Positions 35,057-44,147 of a stretch of 64,000 bases of DNA are shown piece by piece. The stretch comes from Desertibacillus haloalkaliphilus (GTDB lineage: Bacteria; Bacillota; Bacilli; Bacillales; KJ1-10-99). The stretch's first letter is position 1; every line of letters begins with the position of its first letter. The translations under genes and the position numbers were made by a program. The stretch is from NCBI RefSeq assembly GCF_019039105.1, contig NZ_JAHPIV010000002.1, positions 268,253 to 332,252 on the forward strand, given 5' to 3'. Under the pieces are notes generated by a model. It searched no databases. It saw only the letters and a program-made list of their open reading frames with translations, and was not told the origin of the DNA.

Positions 35057-37471
35057 ATGAAAGCTGTTATTATGGCTGGTGGTAAAGGTAGTCGCTTACG
35101 TCCGTTAACATGCAATGTGCCAAAACCAATGGTACCGCTTATTCATAAACCTGTGATGGAGTATAGTATTGAGTTATTAAAAAAGCATGGGATCACCGAT
35201 ATTGCGGTCACGCTACAGTACTTGCCTGAACAGATTAGGGAATATTTTGGTGACGGCAGTCGATTTGGAGTAAACCTTCATTATTTTGAGGAAACTACAC
35301 CTCTTGGGACAGCTGGAAGTATAAAAAATGCGGAATCGTTTCTTGATGAACGTTTTATTGTTATTAGCGGTGATGCGCTGACAGACTTTGATTTATCAGC
35401 AGGGATTGACTACCATGAAAAGAAGGACGCCCTTGTCTCGATCTTTATGAAACAAGTTGATTCTCCTCTTGAGTTTGGGGTAATTATGACAAATGAAAAT
35501 GGAGAGATTATCCGCTTTTTAGAAAAGCCTAGCTGGAGTGAAGTTTTCAGTGATACGGTTAATACAGGGATTTATGTACTTGAACCTGAAATCTTTTCTT
35601 ATTTAGAGGAAGGCGTACAAACGGATTTTAGCAAGGACTTATTCCCATTATTAATGAAAGAAAATAAGCGTTTATTTGGCTATCAGGCAGATGGTTATTG
35701 GTCAGATATCGGAAATTTACAGCAATATCGGCAGACTCAATATGACATGTTGAATCGAAAGGTAACGGTTTCGTTACCAGGTACTGAAATTGAGCCAGGT
35801 GTATGGGTTGGTGAGCATGCGATTATTGAAAAAGGAGCAAAGGTTGAAGCACCTGTTTCTATTGGGCCTGGGTCTTTTATTCGTAAGGGTGCCCAAATTG
35901 GGGAGCACTCCATTGTCGGACGTAATAATGTCATATCAAGTGGGGCTTCTTTAAAGCGAAGTGTGTTATGGAGTGATATTTATGTCGGTGATCGTACGGA
36001 ATTAAGAGGGACGACGATCTGTAATGGAACACGATTAGAAGAGGATACATCACTTTATGAACACTCAGTGATAGGTGATCACTGTACCATTGATAAAAAA
36101 GTAACCGTTAAGCCGGAAGTGAAAGTTTGGCCAAACAAAGAGGTTGAAGAGTCTTCTATTGTGCACACGTCAATCGTTTGGGGACGAAAAGCTTCGAAAA
36201 CACTATTTAGTGGTCGTGGCATCTCAGGGTTAGCTAATGTTGAAATCACTCCTGATTTTATGGCTAGGTTAGCATCTGCTTGTGGATCAGTACTTGGGCA
36301 AGGGTGCAAGGTTTGTGTTAGTTCAGATAGCTCAGAATTTACACAATTAATGAAACAATCATTTATGCATGGGCTGCATTCTGCCGGAATTAGCACGGTA
36401 GATATCGGACCGTCTGTGACACCTTTACTTCGGTTTGTACTCGAACATGAGGAAATGAAGGCTGGGGTCTACTTTCGATTTGCAAACCGACAAAATGAAA
36501 AACAAGTTCAAATTGAATTTTTCGACCAAAAAGGACTTCATATTCATCCGGATATTCAACGAAAGATTGAGAATGCGTATTGGCAAGAAGATTACCGCCG
36601 GGCAGCCTTTGATTATATTGGGAAATCTGAAGTGGATGTAACGGCAGAAGATAAATATATTCGTGAACTTTTAAACAAGATTAGAAAACATACAGTTCAA
36701 CAAGCGGGGTTTCGGATTGTTATTGATTACAACCTTCAGCCATATATGAATGTTATACCAAGGCTTCTCAAGGCGTTAAACTGTGAGGTATTCACAGTCC
36801 CTTACCGTATGAACACAAGTGAAATGACTCAATTTGTTAGAGCTGTAGATGCTGACCTCGGTGTTTTACTAGGGGAGAGTGGTGAATTTTTAAAGCTTAT
36901 TGATGAGCATGGGCAGCTTGTCGATGATCATATCATGTTAGCCCTGTATGTGTTGCTACAATTTTATGATGGGAAACATGATCATATGGCGATTCCTGTC
37001 CATGCCTCAGATGAGTTAGATGAACTGGCTGAACGATTACATGGTAAAGTGATTCGTTCAAAGGCAGATCCCCGCTCGATGATGGAAACCGAAGGCACGA
37101 CATTGAGCTTATTGTTTGATTGTCAGTACGCGCTTATTCATATGCTCGAAATGATGGCACTTCAAAAATCAACCGTAGCTGAAATCATCGCTCAGTTACC
37201 TACGATTCAAGTTCTACGTGAATCTGTATCATGTCCGAAACAAGCAAAAGGTCAAGTGATGAGAAAGTTAATACAAGATAGTCGCGATGAAAATGTTGAA
37301 TTATTGGATGGTATCAAAGTAAATCATCCTGAAGGTGGTTGGACACTTATATTGCCTGATCATGAAGAACCGGTATTTACTGTGTATTCACAAGGTAATG
37401 ATCTTGCTGTTGCAAGGCAGGTATCGATGAACTATGTAAATAAGATAAGAAAATATCAGCAAGTCACTTAA
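35057..37471 (+). CDS. Sugar-1-phosphate nucleotidyltransferase fused to a degenerate phosphohexomutase domain
   Basis: An 804-aa protein in three parts. Residues 1-235 are an NTP-transferase: [18 protein letters not shown] and VPKPMVPL, with product-site [10 protein letters not shown] and EKPSW. Residues about 245-375 are a left-handed beta-helix of hexapeptide repeats. Residues about 385-800 have the alpha-D-phosphohexomutase fold but no catalytic sites: the phosphoserine loop TASHNP is FRFANRQ (473-479), and the metal loop DGDADR is GESGEF (606-611). So it probably makes an NDP-sugar donor (GDP-mannose or ADP/UDP-glucose type) for the GT4 enzyme just upstream, the mutase domain being structural or regulatory. 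It starts 15 nt after the GH57-GT4 gene. Confidence 0.85.
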   Translation: MKAVIMAGGKGSRLRPLTCNVPKPMVPLIHKPVMEYSIELLKKHGITDIAVTLQYLPEQIREYFGDGSRFGVNLHYFEETTPLGTAGSIKNAESFLDERFIVISGDALTDFDLSAGIDYHEKKDALVSIFMKQVDSPLEFGVIMTNENGEIIRFLEKPSWSEVFSDTVNTGIYVLEPEIFSYLEEGVQTDFSKDLFPLLMKENKRLFGYQADGYWSDIGNLQQYRQTQYDMLNRKVTVSLPGTEIEPGVWVGEHAIIEKGAKVEAPVSIGPGSFIRKGAQIGEHSIVGRNNVISSGASLKRSVLWSDIYVGDRTELRGTTICNGTRLEEDTSLYEHSVIGDHCTIDKKVTVKPEVKVWPNKEVEESSIVHTSIVWGRKASKTLFSGRGISGLANVEITPDFMARLASACGSVLGQGCKVCVSSDSSEFTQLMKQSFMHGLHSAGISTVDIGPSVTPLLRFVLEHEEMKAGVYFRFANRQNEKQVQIEFFDQKGLHIHPDIQRKIENAYWQEDYRRAAFDYIGKSEVDVTAEDKYIRELLNKIRKHTVQQAGFRIVIDYNLQPYMNVIPRLLKALNCEVFTVPYRMNTSEMTQFVRAVDADLGVLLGESGEFLKLIDEHGQLVDDHIMLALYVLLQFYDGKHDHMAIPVHASDELDELAERLHGKVIRSKADPRSMMETEGTTLSLLFDCQYALIHMLEMMALQKSTVAEIIAQLPTIQVLRESVSCPKQAKGQVMRKLIQDSRDENVELLDGIKVNHPEGGWTLILPDHEEPVFTVYSQGNDLAVARQVSMNYVNKIRKYQQVT

Positions 37472-37547
37472 TAAGAGTATATTTTCATTGTTGGAAGCTA
37501 GAGTAGACGGTGTTCATTCATTGGCAAGGTTCCCCTACAAACTTAGC

Positions 37548-37576
37548 TTGATTAATAGTTATGGTTTTGGTATTAT
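37548..37576 (+). promoter_or_regulatory. Promoter of rpmG
   Basis: TTGATT (37548-37553), exactly 17 nt, TATTAT (37571-37576); the start codon follows about 40 nt downstream. Confidence 0.65.
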
Positions 37577-37619
37577 AAAAAAGTATGAAATGAAGTAAAC
37601 AGGTTTGGAGGGAAAATAG

Positions 37620-37769
37620 ATGCGCGTAAATATTACTTTAGCTTGCACTGAAACTGGTGATCGTAACTATATCACTACTAAAAATAAACGTACTAACCCA
37701 GAGCGTCTTGAGCTAAAAAAATACAGCCCAAGATTAAAAAAATACACGCTCCATCGTGAAACAAAGTAA
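37620..37769 (+). CDS. rpmG: 50S ribosomal protein L33, form lacking zinc-ribbon cysteines
   Basis: A 49-aa protein of the large ribosomal subunit, beginning [19 protein letters not shown] and ending YTLHRETK. In zinc-containing L33 the segment reads CTECGDR and KKYCPR; here it is CTETGDR and KKYSPR, leaving one Cys, so zinc cannot be held. GGAGGG precedes ATG 37620. Such Cys-less forms serve under zinc limitation in Bacillus, but here it sits at the standard rpmG locus with no Zur box that I can see. Confidence 0.95.
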   Translation: MRVNITLACTETGDRNYITTKNKRTNPERLELKKYSPRLKKYTLHRETK

Positions 37770-37801
37770 GCAGCGGGATTTTTATCCTCTGCTTTTTTTT
37801 T
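37768..37801 (+). terminator. Terminator after rpmG
   Basis: AGCAG-C-GGGAT pairs with ATCCT-CTGCT around a T4 loop, followed by T8. Confidence 0.88.
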
Positions 37802-37897
37802 GCCATTTTTTAAGCATAGACCCTATTTAATCACTGTGGTAGATCATGTATAGTTAATGATAAATAGAGGCATTCATTTTGGTGGAGGGAGCTTATC

Positions 37898-38461
37898 ATG
37901 GATAAAAGCACATTAAGATCTGAAATGAAACAGAAACTGAAGCAACTACCAAAAGATTCATATGATCGTAACTCGTTACGTATTTGTCAGCGATTGATCG
38001 AACAGCCTCAATGGCAAGAAGCAAAAACGATTGGAATGACAATTTCGATGACTGAAAAAAGAGAAGTTGATACGACACCAGTGATTGAAAAGGCTTGGCA
38101 ACAAGGAAAGCAGGTTGTCATTCCCAAAACGTTTCCTTCTAATCATCGCTTAGAATTTTACAAACTGAGCTCGTTTGATCAATTAGAAGAAACGAATTTT
38201 GGCTTGAAAGAACCGAAGACTGAACAGACAGATTTAGTTCAACCGAGAGCGATAGATTTCTTAATTGTTCCAGGCGTAGTCTTTGACTATGACAAGTATC
38301 GCATTGGTTTTGGTGGTGGCTACTATGATCGCTTTTTAACGAGGTATGATGGTCCTACTTGTTCGTTGGCGTTTGAGTGCCAGCTTGTCTCGAAAGTTCC
38401 GCGTGAACCTTTTGATCTACCAGTGGCTACGATTATTACAAATGAGCGGGTTTATGAATAA
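37898..38461 (+). CDS. yqgN: 5-formyltetrahydrofolate cyclo-ligase (YqgN)
   Basis: Converts 5-formyl-THF to 5,10-methenyl-THF with ATP, returning a storage folate to one-carbon metabolism. The family signature RIGFGGGYYDRFL lies at about 130-142; the N-terminal helix KSTLRSEMKQKLKQL and the loop VVIPKTF also fit. 187 aa. GGAGGGAGC precedes ATG 37898. The stop shares its last base with the next start, so it is coupled to the DUF92 gene. Confidence 0.92.
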   Translation: MDKSTLRSEMKQKLKQLPKDSYDRNSLRICQRLIEQPQWQEAKTIGMTISMTEKREVDTTPVIEKAWQQGKQVVIPKTFPSNHRLEFYKLSSFDQLEETNFGLKEPKTEQTDLVQPRAIDFLIVPGVVFDYDKYRIGFGGGYYDRFLTRYDGPTCSLAFECQLVSKVPREPFDLPVATIITNERVYE

Positions 38462-39240
38462 TGGCTTTTTTGATGGTGATGGGTGTTATCATCGCGAGTT
38501 ACCTTGCTTATAAAAAGGGAGCACTTACTGTCTCTGGTACCATTGGTGCGATTGTTGTAGGAACAATCATTGCAATAGGTACAGGAATCAAAGGCCTCGC
38601 ACTATTAGCGACCTTTTTTATCACATCCACATTTTTGAGCTTTTACAAAAAAGATCGAAAAGCAAACAGTGTGGTTGAAAAAGACGATCAACGTGATGGT
38701 ATGCAAGTGTTCGCTAATGGAGGACTCGCCGCTTGCGCTTCGCTATTTTATCTATTAGATCCTTCTTTCGTTTGGATTGGTGCTTTTATCGGTGCGTTTG
38801 CTGCGGCAACTTCAGATACCTGGGCATCAGAAGTCGGAAGCTTAAGCCAGAAACAGCCGATTCATATCGGTAAGTGGCAGGCGGTTCCTCGTGGAACGTC
38901 AGGTGCAGTTTCGTCCTTAGGGATGTTCGCAGCTGTTTGTGGGGCTAGTCTCATTGCTATGGTTGGAATGTTCCTATGGTGGGAAGAGGGATCATGGGGG
39001 CTTTGGATGAGCTTGGCAATTGCCGGCTTTTTAGGGAATATCGCAGATACAGTGGTTGGTGCGAGTGCCCAAGTTACTTATTTTTGTAAGCTGTGTCAGA
39101 GCGAAACGGAGCAAACGAGTCATTGCGGTTGTAAAACGGTAAAGGTAGCTGGGGTTTCCTCAGTAAATAATGATACTGTCAATGTCGTGTGTACGTTGTC
39201 AGGAGCTATTTTGGGCGGGCTGGCAGTCGTTTTATTTTGA
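38461..39240 (+). CDS. DUF92 family integral membrane protein
   Basis: A 259-aa membrane protein with about six to seven helices. DUF92 motifs are RDGMQVFANGGLA, ATSDTWASEVG and VPRGTSGAVSSLG. Family members include the plant phytyl-phosphate kinase VTE6, so a CTP-dependent polyprenyl/alkyl-phosphate kinase activity is possible but unproven. A loop near residue 205 contains CKLCQSETEQTSHCGCK, four Cys that could hold zinc. It overlaps yqgN by one base and precedes the ThiF/MoeB gene. Confidence 0.82.
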   Translation: MAFLMVMGVIIASYLAYKKGALTVSGTIGAIVVGTIIAIGTGIKGLALLATFFITSTFLSFYKKDRKANSVVEKDDQRDGMQVFANGGLAACASLFYLLDPSFVWIGAFIGAFAAATSDTWASEVGSLSQKQPIHIGKWQAVPRGTSGAVSSLGMFAAVCGASLIAMVGMFLWWEEGSWGLWMSLAIAGFLGNIADTVVGASAQVTYFCKLCQSETEQTSHCGCKTVKVAGVSSVNNDTVNVVCTLSGAILGGLAVVLF

Positions 39241-39265
39241 GAAAGAAGTGGAGAGTGAAGGTAGT

Positions 39266-40288
39266 ATGGAAAATAGAAAGTTTGAACGCTATTCAAGACA
39301 GATGTTATTTGCCCCGATCGGTTCAGAGGGGCAAAAAAAATTGGCATCAAAAAAAGTATTGATTGTTGGTATGGGGGCTTTAGGTACAGTATTAGCTAAT
39401 CATTTCGTTCGTGCTGGTGTAGGGCATGTTCGTTTTGCTGATCGTGATTATGTTGAACAGAGTAATTTACAACGACAAATGCTATTTGATGAAAGTGATG
39501 TAAGCGAGTCGCTCCCGAAAGCTGTCGCTGCAGAAAATAAATTAAGGAAAATCAACTCCGATGTGATAGTAGAAGGTGTTGTAACTGATGTGACGACAGC
39601 TACCATTGATGAGTTGATGTCAGGGGTTGATCTCGTCGTCGATGGTACTGATAACTTTCAAACGCGCTTTTTAATGAATGATGCGTGTTTTAAAGCTGGG
39701 ATTCCGTTTGTTTATGGTGGTGCTGTTAGTTCACGAGGGATGTCAGGTATGTTTATTCCAGGTAAAACGCCGTGCTTGCGTTGTTTTATAAATCATGGGG
39801 ATACTAGTGGACAAACGTGTGATACGATCGGAGTCATCGCTCCGGTCGTTGATATTGTCGCTTCGTTTCAAGCGATTGAAGCGCTAAAATATTTAGTTGG
39901 CGACCAAAGAGCAGAGAGAAAAAGCTTACTCACGTTTGATGTATGGAATTATCATATGTTTGAAATGAAATATAAAAAATCAAAAGAAAGTTGCCCAACG
40001 TGTAGTTTAGGAGAATATCCTGCGCTAGAGGAAGATGATTCGGACACGATGACTTCATTGTGCGGAAGAGAAACGGTTCAAATACAAATGGGACAACCAC
40101 TAGAATTGGATGAGTGGGCTGAAAAGTTAAAGGGAGTGGCAACTGTACAAAAAACACCATTCTTACTTCGTGCCGAATTACCGGAAGGAGAGCGCCTTGT
40201 TTTGTTTCCTGATGGTCGAACCTTAGTACAAGGTACAGAAGATGTAACGAGAGCAAAGACATTATATGCTAGGTATATTGGCTTATAG
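39266..40288 (+). CDS. ThiF/MoeB-type sulfur-carrier adenylyltransferase
   Basis: An E1-like enzyme that adenylates the C-terminal Gly-Gly of a ubiquitin-like sulfur carrier (ThiS or MoaD). The ATP loop is VLIVGMGALGTVLANHF; the conserved DRDYVEQSNLQRQ holds the Arg finger, VDGTDNFQTR follows, and zinc ligands are CLRC and CPTC. A C-terminal extension of about 70 residues is not a rhodanese. I chose ATG 39266, preceded by GGAGAGTGAAGG; the upstream extension lies inside the DUF92 gene. It yields 340 aa. Because the thiamine operon here has no thiF, this is the best candidate partner for ThiS. Confidence 0.85.
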   Translation: MENRKFERYSRQMLFAPIGSEGQKKLASKKVLIVGMGALGTVLANHFVRAGVGHVRFADRDYVEQSNLQRQMLFDESDVSESLPKAVAAENKLRKINSDVIVEGVVTDVTTATIDELMSGVDLVVDGTDNFQTRFLMNDACFKAGIPFVYGGAVSSRGMSGMFIPGKTPCLRCFINHGDTSGQTCDTIGVIAPVVDIVASFQAIEALKYLVGDQRAERKSLLTFDVWNYHMFEMKYKKSKESCPTCSLGEYPALEEDDSDTMTSLCGRETVQIQMGQPLELDEWAEKLKGVATVQKTPFLLRAELPEGERLVLFPDGRTLVQGTEDVTRAKTLYARYIGL

Positions 40289-40352
40289 GTTGTAGACCCT
40301 ATGACTGTGCATGTACGGACAATGAAACGGTCAATGAATGTACGACAGTTAG

Positions 40353-41324
<972 letters not shown>

Positions 41325-41329
41325 TGAAT

Positions 41330-41374
41330 AAACAAGGTGTCAATGAATGATGATTGGTGCCTTGTTTCTTTTTG
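41330..41374 (+). terminator. Terminator after ldh
   Basis: A 15-bp stem (41330-41344 with 41353-41367) with three G-U pairs and an 8-nt loop, followed by CTTTTTG. Confidence 0.85.
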
Positions 41375-41581
41375 TCGGTAGAGTAGGGTTACTCACGCCA
41401 TCTAGTATAGTAAATAAAAAAACTCAGATCAATAAGTTATTATTTTTAAAAAACAAATTGACGTCTACTCATTCCTCCTTTATGATCATAATTAGTAGTT
41501 TTTCACTTGAATGCATAAAAGCATAAACGTGTAAAAGGAATGACGAAAGTTTTTTAAAATAATAGGGTGGAGAGGTTATTG

Positions 41582-42952
41582 ATGGCAAAAACGCCGAGTT
41601 TATTTGTTTCGTTTTTTACTTTGGTTGGAATGTTAGCAGTTATTTTTTATAGTATTTTTGTGCTTGGAGTTGAACCGCATATCCCGTTAGCGGTTTGTCT
41701 AGTTGCTATGGTTGTCATTGGCCTATTGTATGGCTGTAGCTGGGCTAAGATAGAAGAAGGTTTCATTGATGGGATAAAACTTGGGATTAAACCAATTATT
41801 ATTTTATGCCTAGTTGGTATGGTTATTGCTGTTTGGATGATGAGTGGTACAGTACCGACATTACTAACGATTGGTTTGTCGGTTATTTCACCACAATGGT
41901 TCGCGTTAAGTGCGATGTTTATTTGTATCATCGTTTCGAGTTTTTCAGGTAGTTCTTTCACAACGATCGGTACTGTTGGTGTCGCACTCATCGGAGTAGG
42001 AATGGCTTTAGGTGTGCCATTGGGGATAGCAGCAGGTGCGATCATTTGTGGGGCATGCTTTGGTGATAAGATGTCGCCCTTGTCAGACACGACGAACTTT
42101 GCACCTGGGATCTTAAATGTTGAACTGTTTTCTCATATTCGTCATATGATGTGGACGACGTTTCCGAGCCTGATTATTACAGCAACAATCTTTTTCTTTA
42201 TTGGTAAAAATAGTACAGATTCTGTACCGTTAGCAAATATTGATGAGGCGATTCAAACCTTAGCAGTGAACTTTAATATCAGTTGGTTAACATTGCTTTC
42301 GCCATTACTTGTAGTGGTCATGGCTTTCAAACGTTGGCCGGTGATCCCTGTATTAGTGGTGGGGATTGCTACTGGACTTTTAACAGCACTACTTGTTCAA
42401 GGAAATATCACGACGGCTGCCTGGATGGCTGTATTACAGCATGGTTTTACCCTTGAGAGCGGAAATGAAATTGTCGATGGCATTGTTAACCGTGGTGGTT
42501 TACAGTCGATGATGTGGTCTGTATCTTTAATTATCATTGCACTCGCATTTGGTGGGATATTACAATCAATTGGATTACTTCAAGCGTTTATTGATGGATT
42601 GACAAGATATTTACATCATCAAGGACATTTAATTGCTTCTACAGCCGGAGCATCTATTGGAGTAAATGTGCTTACGGGAGAACAATACTTATCGATTTTA
42701 TTACCCGGGCAAACGTTTAAACCGTTTTATGAGAAAGCAAACTTACAATTGAAGAATTTATCACGGACAATTGAGGATGCAGGTACGTTAGTAAACCCCC
42801 TTATTCCATGGGGCGTTAGTGGTGCCTTTTTTGCAAGTACCTTAGGTGTACCTGTAGCTGAATACTTACCATATGCATTCTTTTTACTGCTATCACCAGT
42901 GTTTACCGTTTTACTTGGATATCTTAACATTGGCGTAGCTAAAAAAGCGTAA
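41582..42952 (+). CDS. NhaC-family Na+/H+ or malate/lactate antiporter
   Basis: A 456-aa membrane antiporter with about 11-12 helices. The NhaC family signature runs through FSGSSFTTIGTVGVALIG, GACFGDKMSPLSDTTNFAPG (about residue 160-175) and EDAGTLVNPLIPWGVSGAF. The family contains both Na+/H+ antiporters and MleN, which exchanges malate for lactate with Na+/H+; next to ldh, the latter is attractive. I chose ATG 41582 with GGAGAGG at 6 nt; a GTG five codons upstream is part of that site. Confidence 0.82.
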   Translation: MAKTPSLFVSFFTLVGMLAVIFYSIFVLGVEPHIPLAVCLVAMVVIGLLYGCSWAKIEEGFIDGIKLGIKPIIILCLVGMVIAVWMMSGTVPTLLTIGLSVISPQWFALSAMFICIIVSSFSGSSFTTIGTVGVALIGVGMALGVPLGIAAGAIICGACFGDKMSPLSDTTNFAPGILNVELFSHIRHMMWTTFPSLIITATIFFFIGKNSTDSVPLANIDEAIQTLAVNFNISWLTLLSPLLVVVMAFKRWPVIPVLVVGIATGLLTALLVQGNITTAAWMAVLQHGFTLESGNEIVDGIVNRGGLQSMMWSVSLIIIALAFGGILQSIGLLQAFIDGLTRYLHHQGHLIASTAGASIGVNVLTGEQYLSILLPGQTFKPFYEKANLQLKNLSRTIEDAGTLVNPLIPWGVSGAFFASTLGVPVAEYLPYAFFLLLSPVFTVLLGYLNIGVAKKA

Positions 42953-43020
42953 AGGTGCTCGTGAAAACTTGGATAAAACCACTTGTTTTATGGCAAAGTA
43001 AGACGGAGGAGGTAGTCATT

Positions 43021-43206
43021 ATGATGAATCGTGTGATTTCTTTTTTATCACTATTTGCTTCGATTTATGTGCTCTACCGTTATCGCTATCGATTAATAAA
43101 TATGGTTTTAGGACAACGTTTCTTACGAAGGGCACTAGTAGCACTAACGTTGCAAATACCATATGTCCGAAATCGTTTAATGAATCGGATGGTTTCTTTG
43201 CCTTGA
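43021..43206 (+). CDS. yqgO: YqgO-like small membrane protein
   Basis: A 61-aa protein: one hydrophobic segment (VISFLSLFASIYVLY) followed by a strongly basic tail (RYRYRLINMVLGQRFLRR). GGAGGAGG lies 8 nt before ATG 43021; the longer upstream extension contains it. B. subtilis yqgO, a similar-sized protein, lies at the same place before gluP. Function unknown. Confidence 0.65.
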   Translation: MMNRVISFLSLFASIYVLYRYRYRLINMVLGQRFLRRALVALTLQIPYVRNRLMNRMVSLP

Positions 43207-43217
43207 GATCCGTATGA

Positions 43218-43253
43218 TAAAAGCACTGTCTGACTAATAGGCAGTGCTTTTAT
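43218..43253 (+). terminator. Terminator after yqgO
   Basis: AAAAGCACTG pairs with CAGTGCTTTT, plus CT/AG inside, and a short T tail. Confidence 0.85.
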
Positions 43254-43387
43254 TGTGTAAATGACTTGAGTGATGATACATCTATGACCGTTCACCGAAC
43301 ATTCATTAGTCTTTTGTTTACAATGTTATCGTATCATTCGAAAACCGTCTGATACATTGGTATACTTAACATAATTGGAGGAGTATG

Positions 43388-44143
43388 ATGCGCTGGAATA
43401 CGATTTGTTTTGATTTAGATAATACACTATTTAGTCATGAACATGCGTTTGAACAGGCGATCACTCACTGTTATTATCAGTTTGTTCAACAATGGCTAGA
43501 TGAAGGCCGATGCCGTTTACAGCCAGATGCAGCTGACTGGTTTAGGATATTTAAAAGGAATAGTGATTTGTATTGGTCCTCTTATGAGGATGGTCAAATT
43601 GGGGAAAAAACGTATCGCCGATTGCGGTATCATGATACAGTTAGGGCGCTTAACCTCCCATACACTGATCGGGAGGCTGACCGTTTTCACCAATATTATG
43701 ATGCGGTGGTTGCTGATTTTTCTGAACCTTTTCCTGGTCTTCAAAGGTTTATAAAAGCGCTCGTACATGCAAGGGTTAATGTCGGGATAATAACTAATGG
43801 TTCAATGGCCAAGCAGTTGCGAAAAATCGATAAATTAGGAATTCGTTCAATTATCCCTGATGATTCGATTATTATCTCTGAAGCCGTTCATGCAGCTAAA
43901 CCGAGCAAGGCAATTTTTGATGTAGCGAAAATGCGATTATGTACCTCTGAAGCTGAGGTTCCACTATATATTGGGGATTCATGGCAACAGGATGTTGTCG
44001 GAGCTCTTGACGCCAACTGGGATGCGATTTATCTAAATACACGTTTCGAAAAACCTAATACAGCACATGAGCCTGTTTGTATTTTTGAATCTTTTACAGA
44101 TGTAATCGAATTTATTTACGATCAAAACAAATTGAAAGGATGA
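43388..44143 (+). CDS. HAD-superfamily phosphatase
   Basis: A 251-aa HAD hydrolase. Motif I CFDLDNTLF at the N terminus carries the nucleophile Asp; motif II is GIITNGS, motif III the Lys in AAKPSKAIF, and motif IV IGDSWQQDVVGA. The helical cap lies after motif I (C1 type). It resembles YjjG/YfnB-type nucleotide or sugar phosphatases; the substrate is unknown. GGAGG lies 6 nt before ATG 43388; ATG 43385 is too close to it. It ends 4 nt before gluP, so it is cotranscribed. Confidence 0.85.
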   Translation: MRWNTICFDLDNTLFSHEHAFEQAITHCYYQFVQQWLDEGRCRLQPDAADWFRIFKRNSDLYWSSYEDGQIGEKTYRRLRYHDTVRALNLPYTDREADRFHQYYDAVVADFSEPFPGLQRFIKALVHARVNVGIITNGSMAKQLRKIDKLGIRSIIPDDSIIISEAVHAAKPSKAIFDVAKMRLCTSEAEVPLYIGDSWQQDVVGALDANWDAIYLNTRFEKPNTAHEPVCIFESFTDVIEFIYDQNKLKG

Positions 44144-44147
44144 GTAT

